Part shown: in pieces, positions 47,225 through 59,696 of the stretch
Layout: each line of letters begins with the position of its first letter
How positions within the stretch are numbered: position 1 is the first letter of the stretch
Source: Cotesia glomerata
Taxonomy: Eukaryota > Arthropoda > Insecta > Hymenoptera > Braconidae
Direction: 5' to 3'
Assembly: GCF_020080835.1 (NCBI RefSeq)
Contig: NC_058166.1
Coordinates: forward strand, 5,084,001-5,148,000
DNA: 64,000 nucleotides
Made by a program: the position numbers and the translations under genes
The notes under the pieces: model-generated
The model's database searches: none
Told to the model about the DNA's origin: nothing
What the model saw: only the letters and a program-made list of their open reading frames with translations

Positions 47225-48527
47225 CATCAAAAAATTCTTAACTTTTTTTTTTAATTTGTCACCCTCGTGCACATATAACCCTCACTTTTTAGAGTGAATA
47301 ACCGCAGAATACAATCCTAACTGTTCTTGATACTAACTTGATATTAACAGTTTTTTCAAAAACGTATTACAAGCACTATTGTAACTAATTAGTCCAAATA
47401 ATTATAACATATGTGTAATACATCAGAAGAATTTAGGACTATTAAAAGTAAAATTTGTTTTCTGTAAATAAATTTTTTAACTTTAACCATCGGAATGTGT
47501 CATGAAACTCAGCGGATTGACTTAAAAAGGTGAGCTAAATTACCAGCTTGTAGCTATTTTCAGTACAATTACCAATTACATTATAACGTTACAGAGATCA
47601 GTGCTGTTCACTTAGAGATTTGCAAGGTAAAATGGAAAGACGATAAAGAGAAATTTACTTGACCGACCTCGGTCGTTTGGAAGCTTGGTCGCAACGAGCT
47701 TTTCAATAGCAACAAGAGAGTAACTGTCGCTCATCTCTATTGATATGTAGATATAATACCTTCTACATTAAATTCCAGATGAATCAGCGATTTTCATATC
47801 ACTTTATCTGTTGAAGAATTAATTATTTAAAAAGAGATTAACGCGTCAAAATATTTTAGTTTTGGTCATACTACGCATTTGAAATAAAAGCTTTTACATT
47901 TCAGGTTCTCAACAGAAAATTATTTCTGTATAAAATATGAATGCAGTTTTATTCTGACTATAAATACGCAGAATATTTTCTATAGATTTTACAGAATACA
48001 TCTGTAAGTTTCATAGAAAATATTCTGTAACATTTATAAATAAGTTCTGTAAAATAACTTTTTATATTGATCGGTTAATTTAAAATTTTTTATCATGTGA
48101 AAATGAATATTTATTTTACTGATTATAAAAAAATAATTTGTCTAGAAGTACGCTGTAAAAAATATATAAATTAAATTGCAATGATGCTGACTCAACTAGC
48201 GTTTTTCAATTTATTACGGGAAATTTTCAGTAATAATTACAGAAAAAGTTCTGTCATAATTGCATACAAAGTTTTGTTATGATTACTGAAAAAATTTTGT
48301 CATAATTACAGAGTCAATATAAAATTTATAGATTTATAATCCCAGAATTAACCATTTAAAAATAACATGTGAAATTTTACAATTTTTTCTCTCAATTTAT
48401 ACACGGAAAAAACCATAAAATTTACAGAAAATTTAATGAAAAATAAAATTTACTGAACTCAATACTTTATTTTTACGTGGTGAATTCTGTGATTTTAAAT
48501 CTGTAAATTTAACATATTAAGTTTGTG
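47225..48527. other. Intergenic region
   Basis: No gene. A unique island lies at about 47500-47790. 47900-48500 is a degenerate series of TTCTGTAAAATTTACAGAAT-like inverted words, also seen near 41880 and 49070. Confidence 0.45.
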
Positions 48528-48674
48528 ATTATTTATTTATTTATTTCTTATACATAGACCCAACAGCACTAGCCATTAACAGGGTCATTCTAACAATATA
48601 TACAGCGATACAGTGTAACCGTATGAGGTGCCATTAAGATATTTTTTAACATAAAAATATTAATACATAAATAA

Positions 48675-48709
<35 letters not shown>
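48528..48709 (-). mobile_element. Probable LINE 3' end, reverse orientation
   Basis: On the minus strand the sequence ends GGGTCTATGTATAAG followed by (AAATA)n, typical of a LINE 3' untranslated end. A 34-base A run on the plus strand (48676-48709) lies at the other side. No open frame remains. Confidence 0.4.
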
Positions 48710-48713
<4 letters not shown>

Positions 48714-49975
48714 CAGGAAAGAAAAATGAGTAAATACTATTGTCTCATAGACAAGAGAATTGACGCTAAAGCACTGGTCGTTATTGGTTGGTTAAATCCT
48801 AGGAGGTCATTATAAAATATCTTTTCTGTAAGTATGACTGAATTTTTTTTGCAATTTTAATTTTTCTAATTTTGTATAATGTACTTCTAGACAAATTATT
48901 TATTTATGATCAGTAGAAAAAATTATTTATTCACACATTATAAAAATTTTAAATTTACTATCAACGGATCAATATTTACATTTATCATTAATAATTAAAC
49001 TTGATTTTAATTCAAAAAGTTACTCAGCAATGATAAGATTATCCTTGAATAAATTTTCCAGTATATATCTGTAAATTTTGCAGATTATTTTCTTTTAATT
49101 TTATATTCATTTTTTCTTTGCGAAAGTAGATTAATTAATAAAGTAAAAAAAAAGTTTATTTTTATTATTGATGGATTGAGTTTCTATTATTATCATCATT
49201 GCAGTGATATAGGTTGTAAATTCATTGACAACGATCGACTGATGTTATAAATAAAGAAGGAACAAGCATAGTATATAGAGTTAAAGTCCTCCCACAGAGT
49301 ATTTGAAACTAACGGATGTGTAATTCTTATGAAGAAGGTAGGCAGGCAGTCTCAAGCCGGGAGGCTTTAATATAGTTTTCTTTTTATCTGGTTCTTTCTC
49401 TCTCATCAACCGATCCGGTCTTCACCAGCTGGATCTCTCATCTTGAATTGCTTCGCTGTCACATCGATTTTCCTGGAGATCGTTAAGGTTTGCACTGGTT
49501 GGACACGCGGGCACAGACAACGATCGATCTCTTTGCTTCGTGAGACGATCGTTCAACTAAAAAAAAATATCTGTATAATCGTATGGAGTTGACGTATATT
49601 CAATGTATGAAAGTAATACGACTAATACATATACGAGCTCAAGTACTATATCTGATGTGTGCGCTACCTACTTTTCAAGTCGCGATGATGATTTACGCAC
49701 CCAAGGTGTTTACTTCAAGACCTGAAACTATCCTTTATCGTCCCAGCATGCTCGTTAATCGATCGCCAAGTTACCTCTTTGCTTTATCGTATTTTCAATA
49801 CTACCATTGCTTTTTTCAAACATTAAAATTAATCTATATCTATAAATTTATAAGCTTAACTTTGAGTTATAAGTATTCGGATTAAGGTTTATTATTTTTT
49901 CAAGGGTACAACAACTTTTTGTTTTAAATTTTTGCTGAAAAATTTAATAAATTTTTAACGTTCGGAAATTATTAA
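48710..49975. other. Intergenic region, mostly unique
   Basis: 49260-49560 is a G/C-richer unique island. An ATG frame of 100 codons at 49583-49885 has no recognisable domain and I do not call it. Confidence 0.4.
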
Positions 49976-50400
49976 GGTAGTTGTCGTGGTTAAGGCATAC
50001 CGTCAGAAAATTCTAAATTTTTGTATACTTATTAAGGACATGATAATACAATTACCCTAAAAATTTGAAGTCGATTGACCACCTATAACCCGAGATGAAT
50101 TTAATTAAAAATTGGATATTTAACATTGATTGCATACGCTCTCTGCAGTTCTGTACCAGTTTCTTAGTTATAAAAAAAAACTAACTGTCAGACACTTTCA
50201 AAAAACCGTCAGTCTTTTAATGTATTTGTTGTGAGTTTACAAAAAAAATATTTTTGACAGTCTAATTATTTATAAATAACGGATTAAAGTTCAACAATTT
50301 ATGAAAAAGTATATATCTACGGAGTCGGACAGAAAAAATTGTAAGGGTTGCGTCTCCACGGGTACATTCTTGCGTAAAAATTATGGATTACTTAGTTAAA
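49976..50400 (-). mobile_element. TTAA-flanked MITE, copy 3, reversed and truncated
   Basis: Begins GGTAGTTGTCGTGGTTAAGG after TTAA at 49972-49975 and runs in the opposite orientation to copies 1 and 2, with the CTACGGAGTCGGACAG landmark near 50319. The far end is lost at a junction with GAGCTC-family sequence. Confidence 0.75.
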
Positions 50401-50455
50401 AAAAACGAATTGTCAGAAACTTTAAAAAAACTAACAGCCTTTTAATGTATTGATC

Positions 50456-50870
50456 AAAAGTCTGATAGAAGTTTAATAAAATACTATTTTTCGAATTTTT
50501 TAACTGCAAACTTTTGAATGAATGAAGCGACTTTTACGCGGTTGGCGGCATTCGACGCAGTTTTTTAAACCTCATAAAGAATCTTCAAGTTTGAATCGAT
50601 CGAACTAGGAATTTCGGAGTAATTTCGAAAAATACTTTTTTCAGTTTTCTTTCGACAACGATAACTCACGAACAAATCAACTGATGAGTTTGACCGGGCT
50701 GGAGGCAATCGACATAGTTTTTTGAGGTTAAGACCTGATTAGTTTTTAGAATTGATCGGCAAAGCCGTTTTAAAGTTATTCCAAATAACCACATTAAAAA
50801 AAAATTTTTTTTTTAGTTTTTTTTTGGATTTCTCGGAATCTACCGGTCCAAAATCACAGGATATCTATAG
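50456..50870 (+). mobile_element. GAGCTC-family repeat, internal fragment
   Basis: Starts mid-element at AAAAGTCTGATAGAAGTTTA and carries the two GAATGAA../AACAAATCAAC modules. Neither the palindromes nor the 3' end are present. Confidence 0.65.
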
Positions 50871-51570
50871 ATACAGAAAAAAAGGTTCACTTCAGCCAAG
50901 AAAATATTTTTCTTCTTAATTATTTTCTTGAGCGAAAAAAAAATTTGTTTTGACACAAGAAATTTCACTTATTCCAACAAAATTAATTCTCTTGCTTTAA
51001 GAAATACGTATTTTTGCCCTCCGGCCGGCAAGTGACAACTTTCGTTCCGCTTCGCCAAACAAAATTGCCGCTTTCCCGCCTCCTCGAGGAAAAAAATAGT
51101 ATACACTCCCCGGGGAGTAAATAAGAAAGCCTCAGATCGCATGTTTGTCAACCTCGGCTTCGCCTCGGCCGACAATTACATGTGATCTGAGACATTTCTT
51201 ACTTTACTTCCCTAGGTGTGTAATATACTATTGATTCAAGAAAATTTATTTAAGTCAAGAAAATCTTCTTGTTTTGAGAAAATTCAGTCTCTTGCTTCAA
51301 AAAATTCAGTTCTTGATAGAAGTAAATTTTCTTGTCTTGAGAAAATTTCTTTCTTGCTCCAAAAAATTAAATATCTCGATAGAAGTAAATTTTCATTAAT
51401 ATTTTTATTGATTAACATGTCAAATGGGAAGATCAAATAATATTGAATCATTATTTTTCATTCAATATGTATAATTGCACGCTAAAATAATATAAAATGG
51501 GTATCAAATATTCAAGAGAAAAATATTCTCCAGGTGAAAAAATTTTTTTCTCAGCTGAAGTAGGTGGCAC
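50871..51570 (-). repeat. Inverted counterpart of the 29330-30020 repeat
   Basis: Matches the earlier region in reverse for several hundred bases, including ATATTATTTGATCTTCCCATTTGACAT-type unique words at 51415-51450. It carries the twin-hairpin insertion at 51011-51232 that the other copy lacks. Confidence 0.65.
51011..51232. mobile_element. GC-rich twin-hairpin element, copy A
   Basis: Two hairpins joined by AAAAAAATAGTATACAC. The first is an imperfect palindrome at about 51016-51090. The second (51096-51232) has AGTAAATAAGAAAGCCTCAG arms around CCTCGGCTTCGCCTCGG. Absent from the matching repeat at 29880, so this is a real insertion. No open frame. Confidence 0.75.
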
Positions 51571-51897
51571 TGCTATCGGTTATGAAGCTACAATTCGTTT
51601 TTCATTAAGAAATCTTTATAATTCTCGAAGTAATTAATACTTAAAAGTTTAAAAAAGTGCTCTTTTAAAATATGAAAAGATACCCTTTTGAAAATCAGCT
51701 CCTCAATTAATAATAATGTAATTTTTGGTGTTAAGTTTTGTTCAAAATATATCAATAAATACGTATTCAAACTGTCTTTAATTTTTTACCCTTTTAGACA
51801 ATAAATTTCAAAGTTTTAACACAAAATTTTCATATTGTTTTTTTTTCTGTATAGTAAAAAAATTTTAATAATTTTTTCAAAACTAAAATAATTAAAA

Positions 51898-52228
51898 GAA
51901 AAAAAAATCAGGAAAACGGTTGACCCTAAAGGTCATCCCTGCAACTTCCCGGTAATTCTATACTTAAGCGCTCAAAATTGCACTTATTATGTTTTTGAGC
52001 TCTAAAAATTTTCAAACCGCAATAACTTTTGAATGAATGAACCTATTTTCACGCGGTTGGCGGTTTATTCGACGCAGTTTTTCAAGCCTCATTAAAAAAC
52101 TTTAAGTTTGAATTGATTAAATTAGGAATTTTGGAGTAATTCCAAAAAAATATCGATTTTTGACAAATAGGGTAAAACCAATAACTTCCCAATTTTTGAA
52201 AATTTTCAATTTTTTTAGTGGGAAGTTA
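51898..52228 (+). mobile_element. GAGCTC-family repeat, internally deleted
   Basis: Both ends are present (ATCAGGAAAACGGTTGACCC and TTTTTTAGTGGGAAGTTAAA) but about 580 bases of the middle are gone. Confidence 0.7.
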
Positions 52229-52813
52229 AAAATTCTTGACTAATGAATTTTTTTTAGTACAAGAAAATTTTCGGGTTCAAAAAAGAAGTACGATGTTTTC
52301 CTGAAATTTTATTCTTAAGAAAATTTATTTTTGCTGATATTTTTTGAAGCAAGAGACTAAATTTTCTTGAACGAAAGATAAAAAAAAAACGTAGCAAAAA
52401 GAAAAGTGCTAGAATCTCATAATTGTGGTGAATATATTTTATTTTTACTTAAATACTTTATGCAATAAATTTCAGAAATTCTAGTTACTAAATTAATATT
52501 TTTATTATTACTTGATTTATTACAATTAAACTAAATTGATTGAAGTCATTTTTCTTGGAATACTTAGTATACTCACTTGAAAAAATAAAAATTTTTGTTC
52601 AGAGAATTATACATGTATTGATGAACTTACGTTGCTACCAGAATTACCCGTCTACAACGAGAGAGAAAAACCTTTCTCCATACCTGTAATTTACCTCCGC
52701 TCGATCATTAAGCATATCGCCTCTTTAATATCCCTGTTTCTTAATCTTAATATATGTTCAATTATGACCTAATATACGAATATTTATGTTATAAGATGTA
52801 ATTCTTTTTTATA
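52229..52813. other. A/T-rich intergenic DNA
   Basis: A short TCAAGAAAATTT-rich remnant at 52230-52390, otherwise unique; no gene. Confidence 0.4.
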
Positions 52814-53013
52814 CACTGAAAGAAAAAAATTTTTTAGAAAAAAATAAGAAATTTATTTTTTGAAAATTTTAAACAATTTTATTTCTTAGCTTAATCAAAA
52901 TTTTTCTCACAGTAACTTTCTTATGAAAAATAAATTTTTTTGATTAGAAAAAAAAATTTTAAATAGACAACTTGATCTAAACTTTTATCTAAAATCAATA
53001 AAAATTTTTTTTT

Positions 53014-53225
53014 ACTCGACGGGCAGAAAGCGTCAACTTTCGGCCCGCTGCGCTAAGCGAAGTTGCCGCTTCCTGCCTTCGTCGAGCAAAAAAATAGTAT
53101 ACACTCCACGGGAAGTAAATAAGAAAGCCTCAGATCACATGTTTGTTGGCCGAGGCGAAGCCGAGACATTACATGTGATCTGAGACATTTCTTATTTTAC
53201 TTCCCTAGGTGTGTAATATACTATT
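53014..53225. mobile_element. GC-rich twin-hairpin element, copy B
   Basis: First hairpin 53014-53086 (CTCGACGGGCAG.. against CTGCCTTCGTCGAG). Linker AAAAAAATAGTATACAC. Second hairpin 53094-53225 with GCCTCAGATCACATGT arms around GGCCGAGGCGAAGCCGAG. Same plan as copy A. Confidence 0.75.
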
Positions 53226-53247
53226 TCAACAAAAAAATGACTGAAAA

Positions 53248-53384
53248 TAGTATATTGTGTGACTAGGGATGAAACAAAACGATTTCAGACCAGAGTGAAG
53301 TTGCCTGCCCGAGCGAAGCGAGGGCTGGCATCACTCGGTCTGAAATCGTGTTTCATCCCGCGTCACACATTATATTTTTCATAT
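53248..53384. mobile_element. Single-hairpin element with ATAGTATATTGTGTGAC end
   Basis: ATAGTATATTGTGTGAC ... GTCACACATTATAT ends, arms GGGATGAAAC..CGATTTCAGACC and complement, centre CCCGAGCGAAGCGAGGGC. Shares the ATAGTATA end and the GCGAAGC-centred loop style with the twin-hairpin elements. Confidence 0.7.
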
Positions 53385-53882
53385 GTTGCATTAAATATGC
53401 CAGTTTCAATGTCTGGAGCCAACCAGAACTAGATAGTTTCTGACGAATAGCGAAAATACCATTTTATTATAAAACATAATAAAATAGAAAGTAATAGTTT
53501 ATTTTTTATCAAACATTATTCGTAAATTGAATAGTTTTCTTTTGTCATTCTTATTTATGCTTAATAACAGAATTATAATATGTCAGTACAGTTAACGGTT
53601 AGAATGAAAATTATAAAGGTATAAAATAAACAAACAATTGATATGATTGAAAATAAAGCTGCAACTTCACCTCGCGTTGAAATAATTGATTCCTGCCCGG
53701 CACAGTCACATTGGTCTGAAATTCTCTAGTTTCGGTTGGCTCAACAGGCATTGAAACTCGCATTTTCAATGCAGGTTATATAAAAAAATATATTCTTCAG
53801 CTAAGAAATAAAATTGTTTAAAATATTCAACAAATTAATTTGTCGTCACAATTTTTTTCAAAATAAATTTTTTCTATCAGTG

Positions 53883-54707
53883 TATGGAAAAATATCTTGC
53901 AGCTCATATCAAAGTGCTTCATAATTATTTTTCAATAAATATTAAAATCCATCGAATCGTATGTTAAAAAATTTTCTAAATGTAGAACACGTCATCTTAG
54001 AATGTGACCGTCGATATGCATAAAAAAAGCGTTAAGAATATTAGCACATGTTTACTGAGTCGAGTAGTGAGGAAAAAAGATTTCTAATTAATCTCTTAAC
54101 TGCACCAGATCTAGATCATCGGGATATTTATCTTCAAACTTCTTCTGTAAAATTTTAGACTGTGATGACATCTACTATGTCGGTTTCAGACCTATTAAAT
54201 TCACAATCAACTTTTTCTTTATGCATAATAAAGTGAATATCAAAAGAAGTGTGCTTCCTTAATATGTTAGCAGAGTACTATCCATTTAGGTCATTTATAT
54301 CAAAATAGTTAAGTGGATTTTAAATGTTTGCTTTTATTGAACCTAAATATTTTCGTTTGCTCGAAACATTTGAATGATTGTCACAATTTTATTGAGTGCA
54401 ACGGAAATGAAAAAATCATTAAAATAAATTAAAAAATTTTCCCGTCAATCAGTAGAAAAATGTTGGTAGGAAACACAATAATTAGAGAAAAAATTTATGA
54501 TACACTAAACTGGTATTTTCTTTCAATATGCGTGAAATATATGATTAATGTTTTCTCTACGCGTATGCGGATTATAATATAAGCTTCTTTTCCTTTTTAA
54601 TCTATGAATTATCAATACAATATTTTTTTAATTAAGAATTTCATTCATTAAGTAGTATGAGTGGTGCATTTTGCGTGTTTCCGCACTTTTTTTGCAGAAG
54701 TTGATCA
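53883..54707. other. Intergenic region
   Basis: 53890-54015 is a decayed relative of the MITE at 14717. The remainder is unique A/T-rich sequence without a gene. Confidence 0.4.
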
Positions 54708-56063
54708 CCCATACAAAAAATGAAGATCGGCCCGATACTGGGCCAAGACTGGTAACCGATCTTTAAGTATCGGCCGAGTATCGTGAAATATCGTTGGGCC
54801 AAGACTGGGTGAGTATCGGATGGTAACACCCAGCCGATATAGGCGACTGAACGTCGGGCGAACATAGTAATCAAGCATTGGCCGAGCATCGGCCAAGCAT
54901 AGGCAAAAAATCAAATTTTAAGTAAAATAAAAAAAAAATTTATTTTTCGTTGTTTATTTTTGAATTATTATTATTTTGAGGTGATGGACTACTGGTTGAT
55001 AGAAATTAATTCTGAAAAAATTCGGGTGTGGAGAGATTTGAACCTGATCCGTCTGCGTGGAAGTCTCGAGCGGTGTCACGGGTGCTGCTAACTGATCTGA
55101 ATGTAGTGTTCTTAGTTTAATCATTTCAATGTTCAACAATCAATTTTTCTCAGTATAATTGAGTTAACTTGATTGTTGTTACGAATTTTTCTATTTATTT
55201 CATAATTGAACAATTTCTGAATTTAAATAATAAAAAATAACTTCCCAGTTTTTTAAAACTTCATTTTTTAAGCAAGAAGTTCAAAATTAATTAAAAATAA
55301 ATGATTTATTAGTAAATAAATCTATATATTTATATTTGTATATTTTTATTTATATTCATAAATCTATTTATAAGTAAATAAATCATTAATTAAAAATCAT
55401 TAGTTTCTTGCTAAAATATTTTTTTTTTTAATACTAAAAGAAATAGTTTTAACTGATTGGGTAATGTAAAAATTTATCGAAAAAGTCTTCCAAAAAAATT
55501 TTCATTAATTTATTAAATCTGTTTTAGTGAAAACAAATGTTGATTTAATCCTAATAGAGCTTGTTGAATAATAACAATATTAAAAACTAAAAATTGATCA
55601 ATATAATATTTATAAAAAAAAACATTGTTAATAATTTGAGTTGGTGTTTTCTCCTAAAAAAATCTCTTAAGATATTTTTTAAAAATTGATTTACTAATTT
55701 TTAGTACATATTAGTTTAAAATTTGGTCAATCGTTAAATTAAAAAAAATTGAAAACAATAATACAACATAGTAATGACTAATACGTATCAATTGTTTTCA
55801 AGTGTAATAAAGAATTAGCCAGAGCATCGGCCAAGCAATGACTGATAATCAAATCACATACCATTATACTATAATAAATATTGTGCGGTAGCCGATGGCT
55901 TACCTACACTAGGCCAGTACAAATCGCCAATGCTTGTTCGAACATAAAAGCCGATGGTGTACCGAGGCTAGGCCGATACAAAACGCCGATACTTGGCCGA
56001 GCATTAGTAGCTGTGCCTTGGCCAATGAACGGAAATTGTTGAGCATTGGCAACTTTGTATGGG
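54708..56063. mobile_element. Inverted-repeat element with CCCATACAAA ends and GGCCGA words
   Basis: CCCATACAAA at the left and TTTGTATGGG at the right. Both arms (54708-54905 and 55815-56063) are built from irregular repeats of CGGCCGAGCATCGGCCAAGC-like words, inverted between arms. The middle is A/T-rich, with one short G/C-richer piece at 55020-55100. No open frame of note. Confidence 0.65.
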
Positions 56064-57072
56064 CAGCTTATAAAGATTTTTTTTTTTAATCAATCGTGTG
56101 CAAGACATTCAAATAAAAAGAAAAAATGTGTCGTTTGCTATCCCTTGTGGTAATAATTCTCTGAAAAAACTCTTGCAAAGTCTCTAGCACTTTGAGTAAG
56201 ATTTTTCGAGTCTTAAAAACTCTGCAAAACTCTTCAAAAGTCAAATTTTCCCTGCAATTTCGGACTTTCTCGAAGAGTTATTAAGACTTGATAATGCTTA
56301 TTCCGTTTTACAAGAAAAAAAGAGAATGTTTTTTTTCAAAAAATTTACTTATCAGAATTGGAGAAAATTGAAAATAAAACTACAAAAAAAAAATTAATGC
56401 ATGTTTTGTAAAAACTTTTTTTTAAATAATATTTTTATCACGAAAATACTTCGGTGCGGATCGAATCACTCTTAGTTGAGCAAGTCAAAACATCAACAGT
56501 AAATGAAGTGCACTTGCTGTTAGAAACAGATACTACTTAAAGAGTTAATCCAATAGGTATTTAATTTGGATTATTAAATATTTAAGTAAACGTCCTTAAG
56601 ATATTGAGACTTGATACTGATTAAATTTCGGAGTCAATTGGTCCAGTAATTTAAAAAATGTTTATGGGATAAAAAAACAAATATTATTCTATCAGACAAC
56701 TATCATACTTGGTCGATTGACTTATAAAATTAATATTTTTTATAGATATAACGATATAAGACTGCGTCAAATACTGCAAGCCAAGCCAATATTAATAAAA
56801 ATTCTGCTTTGCGTGAGACATGCGATTTATTAATAAAAACCACTAAATTTGGTTGGGATGAGTCATAAATTTCTTGAAGCAAAAAGCTAATTGTATGAAG
56901 ATAAAAATTTTTCGTAGGTTAAAATAGAGATTTTTTTACATTCTCACACGACGAAAATCGTTTCGATGATATTTTCCAAGCGTCCTTGTTTTTTAATTTC
57001 TCTTTTAGCTTTGTTTTTACTTAGTATTAATTTTTCTGTCATTTTTAAGGATTCAGTTTTTTTGATAAATTA
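56064..57072. other. A/T-rich intergenic DNA
   Basis: No gene or recognised repeat, apart from weak AAAACTCTTGCAAAGTC-type words near 56160-56240. Confidence 0.4.
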
Positions 57073-57397
57073 TACTGAAAGAAATAATTTATTTTGAAAA
57101 AAATAAGCATAGTTAAAGAAATTAATTTGTTGAAAATTTTAAACAATTTTCATTTCTTGAAGAAATTATAGTGATTTTCTTATTGAAAAAAAGTTTTTTT
57201 TTTATTTGGAAAAAAACAATTTTAAATAGACAATTTGCGAATTTAGATCGAAAAATGTTTTTTCCAACAAGAAAGTTACTTTCTACAAATTTTTATTTCA
57301 GCAGCTAAGAAATAAAATTGTTTAAAATTTTCAACAAATTAAATTCTTATTACAACATTCCTTTTTTTCTTTTCAAATAAGTTTTATTCTCTCAGTG
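57073..57397. mobile_element. CACTGAGAGAAA-family MITE, compact copy
   Basis: TACTGAAAGAAATAATT and ATTCTCTCAGTG ends with TA outside (57071-57072 and 57398-57399). The arms share AAATTAATTTGTTGAAAATTT with the longer copies at 40697 and 52814. This 325-bp form is probably near the basic size of the family. Confidence 0.7.
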
Positions 57398-58552
57398 TAA
57401 CGATTTAATTAAAAAAAAAAAATATTTAAACTTTGAGAACGTCAACTTTAATCTATTTAGGTGTTGATAGAATTATATTACGTCAGATATTTACTTTCCA
57501 CCGTCTGTGTACATTCTTTTACACTAATTTAGTAGCATAATTTTTCTTTAAGCTCCTCCGGATATTTCCGATATTACAGTATTATATATCGTCAATAAGT
57601 CTATTTTTATAGGGTTAACCGACGTAATCTACGTTTGTCGACATTCAAGAAAAGTTCCGGTCTACCCCAGGTAGTACGCGATATTAGTCTATAGAAAGGG
57701 GCGACGTAAACACCCACAATCTATATATTCACGATATATAATGCACACAAAAGCAATACCCTTATTCAGTCTCATCTACGTCGACGGTAGTGACGTTTGA
57801 GGTGTCAATTATTGCGTCGCTAGTTATGTTTGTTCAAATGACAATGAATTATCTCCTAGCTTATATTCCCGACCAGAATAACTATTCTCCATTGTAGAGT
57901 GAACTTCTCATTCATTGATTCCAAAGTGAATATTCTTAGGAAATCGATTTGATAAATTTATTATCATATGTTCGTTTATATAACCTGACAAATTATTAGT
58001 CAAATTGTAAAAATTTTTTTCAAGATTGGAAATAAATAATGTTCAAAAGTAAGACATTATGATTTTTCTCCGATTTTGAGAAATTATTATCGTATCACAG
58101 CTTGATATCCTAAGAAGCTATTTTGATTATTTTCAGCTAGACGTTCGGATGTGTATGTAGAAGAAATTTTGTTAAATGATAATTTCGGAACCAATTAATC
58201 GATCAAGACGCGCAACATGGTGGTTCGAAAGGTTTATTGAGACTTAGCTCTCATGAAATTTCTAAATTAATCGGTATAGCTCTTTTAAAAAAAGGTAGAG
58301 CTACTTTAAAAATAGTTAAATCATGAAAACCAGAAAAAAATTTTTTTTTCCTTTCTTTTAGTGATCATTCTGGTTTGTAATTTTTTTACATTTCTGTTAC
58401 ACTTTTGTCAATATGTAGAGGTGAGATGAATCATTTATTACAATAAAATCAATTAAATATTCATTCAACCTGACCAAAAAAAATGTTATGGTTCGAAAAA
58501 AAAACTTTTTCTATCTATTGTGAATATCAAACTATATAAGCATAGTAACTTT
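57398..58552. other. Unique intergenic stretch
   Basis: No repeat recognised. 57590-57920 is G/C-richer, with several GACG/CGTC words (TAGTGACGTTTGAGG near 57790). It may be an upstream regulatory island. No gene. Confidence 0.4.
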
Positions 58553-58891
58553 GGTTATTATTTACAAGTGGGGTTAACCCCATTTTGGGCCATAACTAGG
58601 AGAAACATTTTTTAATTTTTTTTGATTCTGTTTATTTTTATAGCGCATTTATCATAAAAAATGTCGTGAAAGGAAAAAATAAAGATTTCGATAGCTTTTT
58701 TGCCTTTAAAAGTTCAAAAAAATTTGGCATTCATGTTTTTGGATGAAATTTCTATTTTATCTTTTTTTGATGTTTTTTTTTGAAAAGTACATAAAAAAAC
58801 GAACAATAAAAAAAAAAGTTGATCAATTTGATCAAAAAAAAAAAAATTAACATGGCCCAGCATGGGTTGACCCCACTTGTAAATAATTACC
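58553..58891. mobile_element. 339-bp MITE with exact 8-bp duplication
   Basis: GGTTATTATTTACAAGTGGG and its near-complement CTTGTAAATAATTACC form the ends. GTAACTTT is repeated exactly at 58545-58552 and 58892-58899. The arms continue through GGGTTAACCCCAT / ATGGGTTGACCCC. Superfamily unresolved. Confidence 0.85.
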
Positions 58892-59696
58892 GTAACTTTT
58901 TTTGGAAAATACTTTGAAAGATTCATTCTTGTTCGTAACTTAAAAAGAAAAATATGTTTGTGTACCAGAGTACACAGGTAAGAAGTGAAACTTCTTTATG
59001 ACATATGATTTTTTTATTATTTACAACTTCACAGAAATTGGGTCGATAAGGTTTAAGAAAAAAATTTTTTCCGTATTAGATCATAAGTTATTTTATTATT
59101 ATAGACATGCATACAAATAATATGAATAATTAATTTTATCATGGCTCTTATTGAAATTATTGTATTTCATCAATTATGATCGCATCACTATTACCATTGT
59201 TGTCATTATTTAGACTCTGCCATTATTTAATTTAAAAATTAGTTAATCAGCTTACAAAAATTATATAACGAACTATAATATTCATATTTCATGTCATAAC
59301 TTAGTAAAAATAATTCAAAGCAGATATTTAATAACTTACTCAATTACACAAGTTATGAGTAAATAATTGAAATTATCTACTCAAAGTAATAGAATTATAT
59401 GACGACAGTTCATCTTGTAGATATGCAATGATTTTATAGAATTCAAAATGAATAAATAAATCATTAGAAACGAATAATTAAAAAAGATGTACGTATATAC
59501 ATATTTTTATTTCCTAATTGTGTTTTGTTTTATTAGAACTATGTTTTTTTGGTTGACGTGCATGATGTCTCTAGAACCATTGACCCGATCTTAATGACAT
59601 TTAACCACACATTCTACATAGTATAGTAGTAGCTATTGCATCAGTTACAACCAAATCAAAATTTTGCTTTTTAATATTTTTTTAGAACTAAAAACT
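58892..59696. other. A/T-rich intergenic DNA
   Basis: Apparently unique and without a gene; a short stretch at 59550-59640 resembles the CAGTTCTTAACCGATCTT repeat word near 14100. Confidence 0.4.

Larger units (their letters stand above)
52814..53882. mobile_element. CACTGAAAGAAA-ended element with two hairpin insertions
   Basis: CACTGAAAGAAAAAAAT and TTTTTTCTATCAGTG ends, TA on both sides (52812-52813 and 53883-53884). The arms carry AACAATTTTATTTCTTAGC and its complement. Contains hairpin elements at 53014-53225 and 53248-53384 and unique filler after them. Confidence 0.65.

Noticed and set aside
49583..49885. 100-codon ATG frame
   Set aside because: No recognisable domain or splice signals; a frame of this length is expected by chance in 64 kb.
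55020..55100. Possible tRNA or tRNA-derived SINE (reverse-strand GGTTCAAATCTC, like a B box)
   Set aside because: The T-stem does not pair and no A box at the right distance was found.
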